Source: Chloroflexota bacterium (lineage in GTDB: Bacteria; Chloroflexota; Limnocylindria; Limnocylindrales; CSP1-4). Taken from it: a DNA stretch of 10,236 bases. Shown here one piece after another: positions 1 to 5,776 of the stretch. The notes beneath the pieces are model-generated. The model saw nothing but the letters and a program-made list of their open reading frames with translations. It ran no database searches and was not told the DNA's origin. The DNA is taken from positions 1 to 10,236 of the forward strand of contig JACCXQ010000194.1 of NCBI GenBank assembly GCA_013696945.1, read 5' to 3'. Both the position numbers and the translations under genes were made by a program. How positions within the stretch are numbered: the first letter of the stretch is position 1; every line of letters starts with the position of its first letter.

Positions 1-88
1 GCTGTCGCAGCGGCTGCCGCTATGGGAAAGGGGAGCGCCGAGCACGTCGATCGTGCCACGTCCGGATCACCGATGCACGCGATGCCTG

Positions 89-113
89 TAGGCTCGACGC
101 ACCATCCAGGAGA
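89..113 (+). promoter_or_regulatory. Putative -10 box and Shine-Dalgarno site for the small lipoprotein gene
   Basis: TAGGCT at 89-94 fits a TANNNT -10 box and would place a transcription start near 101. AGGAGA at 108-113 is a good Shine-Dalgarno match ending 4 nt before the ATG at 118. This is the clearest Shine-Dalgarno site in the window and it decides the start of the lipoprotein. No convincing -35 was found. Confidence 0.4.
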
Positions 114-117
114 CGTC

Positions 118-591
118 ATGCGCAGCCAGGCCCTGCTCATCCTCATCCTCGCCCTCGCGGCCATCGCCTGTTCCTCTGGCCCCCCGACCGCCCCGCCGAG
201 CGCCTCAGTCGACGTCGCCCCCTCGGGCGCGCCAGCATCGCGACCGGCCGGTTCGGTCGTGCCCGCCCCACCTACGCCCGAGCCCACGCTCGCCTCCTTC
301 GAGCCGGACCCTGCGTGGCGCCCTGTCCTGGAGCTGACATCGGCGGTCGGTGGCAAGGACCAGGGCTCCTTCCGTGCGACTGGCCGCTACCGCATCCGCT
401 ACCACTGCCTCGGCGCGGGGAGCATCACCGTCCGAGCCGGCGGCAAGGTGCGCGCCACGCTCGACTGTGCCCCCGGGACGGCGGTCCCCGAACCGGTGAT
501 CGTTAAGCGCGCGGGAGGGCGCCATTCGGCAGAGGTGAGGCGGGTGGGCCAGATCGAATGGATCGCGGTCTTCGAGGTGCCCGAGGGCTGA
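118..591 (+). CDS. Small secreted lipoprotein of unknown function
   Basis: This encodes 157 aa that I do not recognise. Residues 1-17 are a short hydrophobic signal peptide ending in the lipobox A-I-A-C, with Cys18 as the likely lipidated residue, so the protein should be anchored on the outer face of the membrane. Residues 19-60 are a Pro/Ala/Ser-rich tether. Residues 65-154 form a compact, probably beta-rich domain with Cys97 and Cys117, which could form a disulfide. The frame stays open upstream to 22, but ATG 118 is chosen because it has an AGGAGA site and puts the signal peptide at the N terminus. The gene ends 18 bp from the stop of the convergent TSUP gene. A signal-peptide lipoprotein is well supported; the function is unknown. 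Confidence 0.8.
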   Translation: MRSQALLILILALAAIACSSGPPTAPPSASVDVAPSGAPASRPAGSVVPAPPTPEPTLASFEPDPAWRPVLELTSAVGGKDQGSFRATGRYRIRYHCLGAGSITVRAGGKVRATLDCAPGTAVPEPVIVKRAGGRHSAEVRRVGQIEWIAVFEVPEG

Positions 592-609
592 CGGTCGTTG
601 GCCCGGAGC

Positions 610-1587
610 TCACTTGCCCCAGATGAGTGTCGGCAGGGCCAGTCCGATGGAGAGCAGAGTGATGCCGATCGTGGCGCTCTCGCGGCCCAGGCGGCTGAGC
701 AGCGCAGCGCCGGGCAGCATCGCAGCCACCGAACCCGCGAGCAGCGGCACGACCAACCACCAGTTCGGCGTCACGCCGCTGAACGCGGTGGCGCTGAGCA
801 GGTAGGTCACGACGGCCGTCGCGGCCATGGGGACACGCCCGACGAGTGATGACCCGATCGCTTGACGCGGGTCGATGCGCGCCAGGATGAGCAGCTTGAC
901 GCCGATCGGTCCCCATCCCGCGCCTGAGATCCCGGACGAGAATCCGGCCACGGTCCCGATGGCGCCGATGCGGGCGGTCGGCGCATCGTCTTCGTCGCGG
1001 ACCGATCCGAGGCCGCCCCAGCGCAGGGTCGCAAGGACGATCAGGCCGACCACCACGATCATCCCGGCGACCAGGCGGGCGATGACGTCCTTTGGCACCA
1101 TCGACGCGAACAGCGCGCCCGTGAACGCACCGATCATCCCGCCGATCACGATGGGCACGGCGATGCGGCGCGTCACGTTGCCGAGCCGGTAGTGGCTGGC
1201 CGCGCCGAGTGGGATGACCAGGACCTGCAGGAAGAGGGACACGGCAGCAGCGAACCGAGCGTCGACGCCGAGCAGCAACAACCCTGGCACCAGCACGCCA
1301 CCGTAGACACCGATCGATGTGGCGGCAAGGCCAGCCGCCACGGCCACCAGCGTCCCTCCCAGGATCGTCGGCCTCTCGACGCCGGGAGCGAGGTAGAGGA
1401 CCGCCAGGACGACGATGGTGCAGATGATGGGCAGGGCAACGGATGCCGCGAACGCTTTCGGCGTGAGACCCGTTCGTTGCCGGAAGCGCGTGATGCGCGC
1501 CCGCCCCCCGCCGACCTCGGTGCTCGCGACCGTCACCGGGCCAAGGTCCGATGGCACCGGCAGATCGTCGGGGGTCGCCTCGGGCAC
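610..1587 (-). CDS. TSUP (TauE/SafE) family membrane permease, probable sulfur-anion transporter
   Basis: This encodes 325 aa. Residues 1-45 are hydrophilic and presumably cytoplasmic. Eight or nine hydrophobic segments follow, at about 47-68, 75-107, 111-131, 141-162, 168-188, 205-236, 245-268, 274-296 and 303-323. The Gly-rich GISGAGWGPIG stretch (219-229) and the duplicated layout around Gly-rich helices are typical of the TSUP family (sulfite exporter TauE/SafE). Known members move sulfite, sulfoacetate, sulfate or other organic anions. The substrate here is inferred from the divergent cysDN genes and could be sulfate uptake or sulfite export. The 5' codon is GTG at 1587. No Shine-Dalgarno site is visible, but TAGTAT lies 7 nt upstream, which fits a leaderless start. 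The hydrophilic N-terminal extension is longer than in many members, so a later start is possible. Confidence 0.87.
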   Translation of the reverse strand: MPEATPDDLPVPSDLGPVTVASTEVGGGRARITRFRQRTGLTPKAFAASVALPIICTIVVLAVLYLAPGVERPTILGGTLVAVAAGLAATSIGVYGGVLVPGLLLLGVDARFAAAVSLFLQVLVIPLGAASHYRLGNVTRRIAVPIVIGGMIGAFTGALFASMVPKDVIARLVAGMIVVVGLIVLATLRWGGLGSVRDEDDAPTARIGAIGTVAGFSSGISGAGWGPIGVKLLILARIDPRQAIGSSLVGRVPMAATAVVTYLLSATAFSGVTPNWWLVVPLLAGSVAAMLPGAALLSRLGRESATIGITLLSIGLALPTLIWGK

Positions 1588-1593
1588 GGCGGC

Positions 1594-1599
1594 TATACT
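1594..1599 (+). promoter_or_regulatory. Putative -10 box of the cysD-cysN operon
   Basis: TATACT matches the TATAAT consensus at 5 of 6 bases and stands out in this GC-rich DNA. It would give a start near 1606 and a 5' leader of about 63 nt before the cysD ATG. No good TTGACA-like -35 sits upstream. The alternative close to the ATG (CACACT at 1657-1662) lacks the leading T. Confidence 0.45.
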
Positions 1600-1600
1600 A
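1595..1600 (-). promoter_or_regulatory. Putative leaderless -10 box of the TSUP gene
   Basis: On the minus strand TAGTAT (a TANNNT match) ends 7 nt before the GTG at 1587, so transcription would start at or next to the start codon. It overlaps the plus-strand box TATACT, so polymerases for the two divergent units would compete for the same bases. No convincing -35 was found. Confidence 0.45.
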
Positions 1601-1605
1601 CGCGA

Positions 1606-1634
1606 CGCCCCGGGGCGCCCTCATCTGCGGCGCC
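1606..1634. promoter_or_regulatory. Palindromes in the TSUP/cysD divergent promoter (candidate operator or leader hairpin)
   Basis: CGCCCCGGGGCG at 1606-1617 is a perfect 12-bp palindrome. It starts at the predicted cysD transcription start and lies between -10 and -35 of the TSUP promoter, a normal operator position. GGCGCC occurs at 1614-1619 and again at 1629-1634. The two copies could pair into a 6-bp stem with a 9-nt loop in the cysD leader. GC-rich DNA makes such palindromes by chance more often, so this is a candidate only. Confidence 0.3.
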
Positions 1635-1668
1635 ACTTACCCACACGCAGCCAGGTCACACTGCCCCG

Positions 1669-2604
1669 ATGATCGACACGCCGCCCCTCTCCGAGCGCGC
1701 CCTGCGCCGCCAGCTGACACATCTCGACGCCCTCGAGGCGGAGTCGGTCTTCATCATGCGGGAGGTCGCCGCGGAGCTCGAGCGCCCCGTCCTGCTCTTC
1801 TCCGGCGGGAAGGATTCGATCGTGCTCCTGCGCATCGCCGAGAAGGCCTTCCGCCCGGCGCGCTTCCCGTTCCCGGTGATGCACATCGACACCGGTCACA
1901 ACTTCCCGGAGGTGCTCGACTTCCGCGATCGCCGAGTAGCGGAGCTCGGGGAGAGGCTGATCGTCGCCTCGGTCCAGGAGTCGATCGACAACGGCCGTGT
2001 GCGCGAGGAGCCCGGCAACCCGTCACGGAACCGGCTCCAGACCACGACGCTCCTCGATGCCATCACCGAGCACCAGTTCGATGCCGTCTTCGGTGGCGCC
2101 CGCCGTGACGAGGAGAAAGCTCGCGCCAAGGAGCGCGTCTTCTCGCTCCGTGACGAGTTCGGACAGTGGGAGCCCAAGGCGCAGCGGCCGGAGCTCTGGA
2201 GCCTCTACAACGGCAAGGTGCGCAAGGGCCAGCACATGCGCGTCTTCCCCATCTCGAACTGGACCGAGATGGACGTCTGGCAGTACATCCAGCGCGAAGA
2301 GGTGGAGGTGCCGAGCATCTACTTCGCCCACGAGCGACCCGTCTTCCGCCGCGACAACATGTGGCTCGCGACCAGCGACTTCCTCCCCAACGGCCCGGAC
2401 GAGGCGGTCGAGTCGATGGTCGTGCGCTACCGGACGGTGGGCGACATGACCTGCACCGGCGCCGTCAGCTCGTCGGCCGCGTCCGTGGCCGAGATCATCG
2501 CCGAGGTGTCCGCGGCTCGGATCACGGAGCGTGGCGCCACCCGCGCCGACGATGCCTTCTCCGAGACGGCCATGGAAGACCGCAAGCGCGAGGGGTACTT
2601 CTGA
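1669..2604 (+). CDS. cysD: Sulfate adenylyltransferase subunit 2 (ATP sulfurylase small subunit)
   Basis: This encodes 311 aa, the usual length for CysD. With CysN it makes adenosine 5'-phosphosulfate and pyrophosphate from sulfate and ATP, the first step of cytoplasmic sulfate assimilation. The PP-loop SGGKDS is at 45-50 in an N-type ATP pyrophosphatase fold. HIDTGHNFPE (72-81) and the GGARRDEEKARAKER segment (142-156) match family motifs, and ETAMEDRKREGYF (299-311) is the typical C terminus. The frame stays open far upstream, but ATG 1669 is chosen because the family alignment begins there (THLDALEAES at 17-26). No strong Shine-Dalgarno site is seen. The TGA overlaps the cysN ATG by one base (TGATG), which implies translational coupling. 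The divergent TSUP gene may supply or remove a sulfur anion. Confidence 0.96.
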   Translation: MIDTPPLSERALRRQLTHLDALEAESVFIMREVAAELERPVLLFSGGKDSIVLLRIAEKAFRPARFPFPVMHIDTGHNFPEVLDFRDRRVAELGERLIVASVQESIDNGRVREEPGNPSRNRLQTTTLLDAITEHQFDAVFGGARRDEEKARAKERVFSLRDEFGQWEPKAQRPELWSLYNGKVRKGQHMRVFPISNWTEMDVWQYIQREEVEVPSIYFAHERPVFRRDNMWLATSDFLPNGPDEAVESMVVRYRTVGDMTCTGAVSSSAASVAEIIAEVSAARITERGATRADDAFSETAMEDRKREGYF

Positions 2605-3893
2605 TGGATCTCCTGCGCTTCTCCACGGCTGGCTCGGTCGACGACGGCAAGAGCACGCTCATCGGGCGGCTGCTGTACGACTCGAAGGGTATCTTCGAGG
2701 ACCAGCTGCAGGCCATCGAGCGGACCAGCCGGCGCCGCGGATACAGCCAGGTCGACCTGGCGCTCCTGACCGACGGCCTCCGCGCCGAGCGGGAACAGGG
2801 CATCACGATCGACGTCGCGTACCGCTACTTCGCCACGCCGCGCCGCAAATTCATCATCGCGGACACACCCGGGCACGTCCAGTACACGCGCAACATGGTC
2901 ACCGGCTCGTCGACCGCGGAGCTCGCGATCGTGCTCGTCGACGCGCGCAAAGGCGTCCTCGAGCAGTCGCGGCGCCATGCGTTCATCGCCACGCTGCTGG
3001 GCATCCCTCATCTGCTCGTGGCGGTCAACAAGATGGACCTGGTGGCCTATGACGAGGCCGTCTTCGACGCCATCGTCGCCGACTTCAAGGAATGGGCTGC
3101 CCGGCTCGACGTCCACGACATCACGTTCATCCCGATCTCGGCGCTCCACGGCGACAACGTCGTGCAGCGGTCGCTCGCGATGCCTTGGTGGCAGGGCCCG
3201 TCACTGCTCTACCACCTCGAGACCGTGTACACCGGCTCCGACCGCAACCTGATCGACGCTCGCTTCCCGGTCCAGTGGATCATCCGCCCCCAGACCGACG
3301 AACACCACGACTACCGCGGTTATGCGGGCCAGATCGCGACGGGCGTCTTCAAGAAGGGCGACGAGGTGGTCGTGCTCCCGTCGGGGAAGCGCTCGCGGAT
3401 CAAGAAGATCGAGACATTCGATGGCGAGCTCGAGGCCGCAGGGCCGCCACTCTCCGTCTCTATCCTCCTCGAGGACGACATCGACATCTCGCGCGGCGAC
3501 ATGATCTGCCGCCCCCACAACCAGCCGACGGTCGCCCAGGAGTTCGAGGCGATGATCTGCTGGATGCACGAGCGCCCGATGGCCGAGGGTGGGCGATACC
3601 TCCTCAAGCACACGAGCCGGACGGTGCGCGCGACGATCGATGAGCTGCGCTACCGGATGGACGTCAACACGCTGCACAGCGATCGCGCGGCGACCGAGCT
3701 CGGGCTGAACGAGATCGGGCGTGCCCGGCTCCGGACGAGCGCGCCGCTCCTGCTCGACACGTACGACGTGAGCCGCGCCACCGGCGGCTTCGTCCTGATC
3801 GACGAGACGACCTACGACACGGTCGGCGGTGGCATGGTCGAGCACGCCGGCCCCCCGCAGGAGGTCCCCGAGCCGGAGTCGGTCGCGGCCTAG
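2604..3893 (+). CDS. cysN: Sulfate adenylyltransferase subunit 1 (GTPase subunit of ATP sulfurylase)
   Basis: This encodes 429 aa. It is the EF-Tu-like GTPase that drives APS formation by CysD. The G1/P-loop GSVDDGKST is at 10-18, the G2 region GITID at 66-70, DTPGH (G3) at 87-91, NKMD (G4) at 142-145 and the G5 segment SAL at 179-181. Beta-barrel domains II and III follow, from about 210 to the end. The protein stops after domain III, so there is no fused CysC APS kinase, unlike the NodQ/CysNC form. The start overlaps the cysD stop by one base, and the family protein begins close to this Met (LLRFSTAGSVDDGKST). PAPS formation or APS reduction must be encoded elsewhere. A hairpin begins two bases after the stop codon. 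Confidence 0.96.
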   Translation: MDLLRFSTAGSVDDGKSTLIGRLLYDSKGIFEDQLQAIERTSRRRGYSQVDLALLTDGLRAEREQGITIDVAYRYFATPRRKFIIADTPGHVQYTRNMVTGSSTAELAIVLVDARKGVLEQSRRHAFIATLLGIPHLLVAVNKMDLVAYDEAVFDAIVADFKEWAARLDVHDITFIPISALHGDNVVQRSLAMPWWQGPSLLYHLETVYTGSDRNLIDARFPVQWIIRPQTDEHHDYRGYAGQIATGVFKKGDEVVVLPSGKRSRIKKIETFDGELEAAGPPLSVSILLEDDIDISRGDMICRPHNQPTVAQEFEAMICWMHERPMAEGGRYLLKHTSRTVRATIDELRYRMDVNTLHSDRAATELGLNEIGRARLRTSAPLLLDTYDVSRATGGFVLIDETTYDTVGGGMVEHAGPPQEVPEPESVAA

Positions 3894-4251
3894 CCGCCAG
3901 GGGGTCCCAGCAGCGCCGTAAGGCCCTGGCGCAGCTCGACCGGGTCGACCTCGATGTCGACGTCGGCCCTTCGCGATCGGGCGTCGGAGCGGCCGCGGTC
4001 GAGGCACGGACGATGTACGCGTGGTCCAGGCCGGCCGTCTCCGCCTGCGCGTACCAATGAGAGCTGACATGGTCCTCCGGGGTGAGCTGAGGGACTTTCG
4101 CACCATCGGCACAAGAAACGACTGCCCGACGCGCCTTGGTCCCTGGGTCGCCCGGCGTTCCACCGCGCCCGCGGCCCGCGCCGTGTCCCCCACGCTTCCC
4201 GCGGGACCAACGCCTCGCCGCCGCGCGACGGTCGGGCCACGGCTCGTATCA
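3890..4251 (-). pseudogene. Possible frameshifted gene remnant in the gap between cysN and the LysM gene
   Basis: No intact gene fills 3894-4258. Read leftward from about 4251, one minus-strand frame gives protein-like sequence with G/C-rich third positions, including KVPQLTPEDHVSSHWYAQAE (4095-4036) and TAGLDHAYIVRAS (4035-3997). Near 3967 the coding look moves by one base into a second frame, giving ADVDIEVDPVELRQGLTALL (3961-3902) and a TAG at 3892-3890. That stop overlaps the cysN stop in the tetramer CTAG. The first frame has no ATG, GTG or TTG. This fits a decayed convergent gene or a sequence error, but all three minus frames are open here, so chance is a real alternative. I do not recognise the family. 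Confidence 0.25.
3895..3931 (+). terminator. Hairpin just after cysN, candidate terminator of the cysDN operon
   Basis: CGCCAGGG (3895-3902) pairs perfectly with CCCTGGCG (3924-3931), giving an 8-bp stem with seven G-C pairs and a 21-nt loop. It begins two bases after the cysN stop. There is no following T tract, so it could be a factor-assisted terminator or an mRNA 3'-end stabiliser. Confidence 0.4.
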
Positions 4252-4252
4252 T
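4247..4252 (+). promoter_or_regulatory. Putative leaderless -10 box of the LysM gene
   Basis: TATCAT matches TATAAT at 5 of 6 bases and ends 6 nt before ATG 4259, so the transcript would begin on the start codon. There is no Shine-Dalgarno-like sequence in between. This selects ATG 4259 over longer in-frame starts up to 4136. Confidence 0.5.
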
Positions 4253-4258
4253 CGGCCG

Positions 4259-5377
4259 ATGGACGAGCGGGCCACGACCTACGGCTTGGAGCCCCAGGCC
4301 TGCCCGTTCGTGGCGCTGGCCGACGACCGTGACCGGCGTCTCGACCTTCCTGACGATCGCCACCGCTGCTACGCCGAGCCGACCCCACAGCCGCGCGCGC
4401 TGGCCCACCAGCGGACCTATTGCCTTGCGCCAGCGTTCGCAGCCTGTCCGATCTTCCTCGACTGGGCGGCCAGGGCGTCCGCCGAACCGATCGCGACCCG
4501 GCGCGAGCTACCGAGCAGCGCGCGACTGGCGCGACCGAGCGACGTGCCATCGAGCCGCCCCACGGACCCGGGCGCGCGCGACTGGGCGGCGCCACCCGTC
4601 TGGACCGCCCGTGACGAGCAGCTGAGCGCCTTTCCGGAGGGGCCCTCGGCCGGAGATCGAGATGTCGACATCGGCGACCTTGGAAGCGATCCGGGAGCTG
4701 AAGCCGTCGCGGCCGCGCCGATCACTCCGCCGCATCGCCGGCCGGAGCCGCCCGCAGCCCCGTCGACCCCGCCCCTCCCGCCGGTGCCGGCCGATAGTCG
4801 GACCGTGCAGATCGGTGAGGCAGAGCCTCCGCCGTTCCTCGCGGCGCGCGAGCCTGCCGATCGCCCGGCGGCCCCGACGCGCCCGCCTGCGGCATCGGTG
4901 CCGCCGAGATTCGCCCGACAGGCCCGACATGCGCCGCCGAAGCGCCCCGAGGACGGACCCGAATGGTCTCGGCCGCGCCGATCCGCGGCCTACCCCACCC
5001 TCGGCACGCGGGTCGGGCTGCGCGGCGTGTCACCGATCGTCCTTGGCGCGGTCGGCCTTGCCATCGCCGCGCTGGTCCTCTTCCTTGCTCCTCGGTTCCT
5101 CGCCGGTGGGGCCGGTGGCGCTCCGACGCCGCGACCGTCCGTCGTCGCGGTGGCGACCCCGACGCCGGCCCCCACGCCGACGCCCGAGCCCACGCCGCAG
5201 ACCTACACCGTCCAGAGCGGCGACAACCTGCTCAAGATCGCACGGATGTTCGGGCTGACCGTCGACCAGATCGCCTGCGCCAACGACATCCGCGACATCG
5301 ATCGTCTGCAGGTCGGTCAGGTGCTGATCGTCCCCGACGATGAGTTCGAGTGCCCTGCGACGAGCCCGGCACCATGA
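4259..5377 (+). CDS. Single-pass membrane protein with N-terminal four-Cys domain and C-terminal LysM domain
   Basis: This encodes 372 aa. The N-terminal domain (about 10-72) has four cysteines, at 15, 37, 55 and 63, set in CPFVALADD, HRCYAEP, HQRTYCL and AACPIF. I recall this pattern from uncharacterised Chloroflexota proteins, often joined to LysM. The spacing suggests metal binding, which is inference. Residues 75-250 are Pro/Ala/Arg-rich and probably disordered. Residues 257-282 are a transmembrane helix, followed by a Pro/Thr-rich spacer (286-314). A LysM domain (315-359) contains YTVQSGDNLLKIA and LQVGQVLIVP and should bind peptidoglycan or another GlcNAc polymer outside. This implies N-in/C-out topology without a cleaved signal. 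Cys340 and Cys365 could pair outside. The start is set by TATCAT 6 nt upstream. The gene converges on the NTF2-like gene. Confidence 0.85.
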   Translation: MDERATTYGLEPQACPFVALADDRDRRLDLPDDRHRCYAEPTPQPRALAHQRTYCLAPAFAACPIFLDWAARASAEPIATRRELPSSARLARPSDVPSSRPTDPGARDWAAPPVWTARDEQLSAFPEGPSAGDRDVDIGDLGSDPGAEAVAAAPITPPHRRPEPPAAPSTPPLPPVPADSRTVQIGEAEPPPFLAAREPADRPAAPTRPPAASVPPRFARQARHAPPKRPEDGPEWSRPRRSAAYPTLGTRVGLRGVSPIVLGAVGLAIAALVLFLAPRFLAGGAGGAPTPRPSVVAVATPTPAPTPTPEPTPQTYTVQSGDNLLKIARMFGLTVDQIACANDIRDIDRLQVGQVLIVPDDEFECPATSPAP

Positions 5378-5385
5378 GGCTCGGA

Positions 5386-5400
5386 CGGCGCGACGCGCCG
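5386..5400. terminator. Hairpin between two convergent genes, candidate bidirectional terminator
   Basis: CGGCGC (5386-5391) and GCGCCG (5395-5400) form a perfect 6-bp G-C stem around a GAC loop. It lies in the 45-bp gap between the LysM gene (stop 5377) and the NTF2-like gene (stop 5423). There is no T tract on either side, so intrinsic termination would be weak. Confidence 0.35.
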
Positions 5401-5422
5401 CGGCAGCATGCGCCCGTTCCCC

Positions 5423-5752
5423 TCAACGAGGAGCCAGGTTGATCGCCGTGATGAGTCCCGCCTCGACGCGGAAGGTCGCGTCGAGATGCTGCGACGGCGC
5501 GCCAGGCCGGACGACGAGCAGGTCCGCCTCGTAGGTGTTGCCGGTCTCGCGGACCTCGCCGGGGATCATCCGCAGGCCCTGATCGGCGCGCAGGAACCAG
5601 CCACCGACCTGCTCGACGCCGCGGAGCGTCCGGACGTTACCCAGCACGTGGACGCGCATCTCGGTGCGCTCGTCCATCAGCAGGACGGCGCCCTGGCGGT
5701 CTCCGGCATTCAGCTTCTCGAAGAAGGTCTCCATCGTCTCCACGGCACCCAC
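5423..5752 (-). CDS. Small NTF2/SnoaL-like protein
   Basis: This encodes 109 aa, about the length of a single NTF2-like (SnoaL/DUF4440-type) cone. The first helix METFFEKLNAGDRQGAVLLM (7-26), a conserved-looking RGVEQVGGWF (44-53), and alternating strands ending in FRVEAGLITAINLAP (94-108) fit that fold. Such proteins may be small-ligand enzymes or mere binding domains, and no catalytic set can be assigned here. GTG 5752 is preferred because TAGACT ends 6 nt upstream, as expected for a leaderless start. ATG 5734 would give 103 aa and cannot be excluded. The gene starts 24 bp after the TPM/DUF2207 gene on the same strand. The fold is fairly likely; the role is unknown. Confidence 0.75.
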   Translation of the reverse strand: MGAVETMETFFEKLNAGDRQGAVLLMDERTEMRVHVLGNVRTLRGVEQVGGWFLRADQGLRMIPGEVRETGNTYEADLLVVRPGAPSQHLDATFRVEAGLITAINLAPR

Positions 5753-5758
5753 GGCCGC

Positions 5759-5764
5759 AGTCTA
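5759..5764 (-). promoter_or_regulatory. Putative leaderless -10 box of the NTF2-like gene
   Basis: On the minus strand TAGACT (TANNNT) ends 6 nt before the GTG at 5752, and no Shine-Dalgarno site lies in the 24-bp gap. It suggests the gene has its own promoter despite its tight position downstream of the TPM gene. Confidence 0.45.
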
Positions 5765-5776
5765 GCAACGGACCCG

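Noticed and set aside
1..117. Possible gene end in frame 2 (stop at 89-91) or a divergent minus-strand GTG at 59 with an Ala-rich start.
   Set aside because: Too little sequence to judge, no recognisable motif, and no promoter or ribosome site. A 5-bp hairpin at 9-21 (AGCGG/CCGCT) is too weak to call.
1192..1668. In-frame extension of cysD upstream to 1192.
   Set aside because: It runs antisense through the TSUP gene and gives low-complexity His/Arg/Gln-rich sequence. CysD homology begins just after ATG 1669.
4136..4258. In-frame upstream extension of the LysM gene.
   Set aside because: The extra residues are Pro/Arg-rich, no ribosome binding site is seen, and the TATCAT box 6 nt before ATG 4259 marks that start.
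3201..4595. A 464-codon minus-strand open frame opposite the end of cysN and the start of the LysM gene.
   Set aside because: Its composition is Arg/Pro-rich and it lies antisense to two supported genes. Only the 3890-4251 part, in other frames, looked protein-like.
5171..5200. Pro/Thr-codon repeat (ACGCCG-type units) before the LysM domain, considered as a DNA repeat element.
   Set aside because: It is explained by the PTPTPEPTP-type linker of the protein and does not recur as a DNA element elsewhere.
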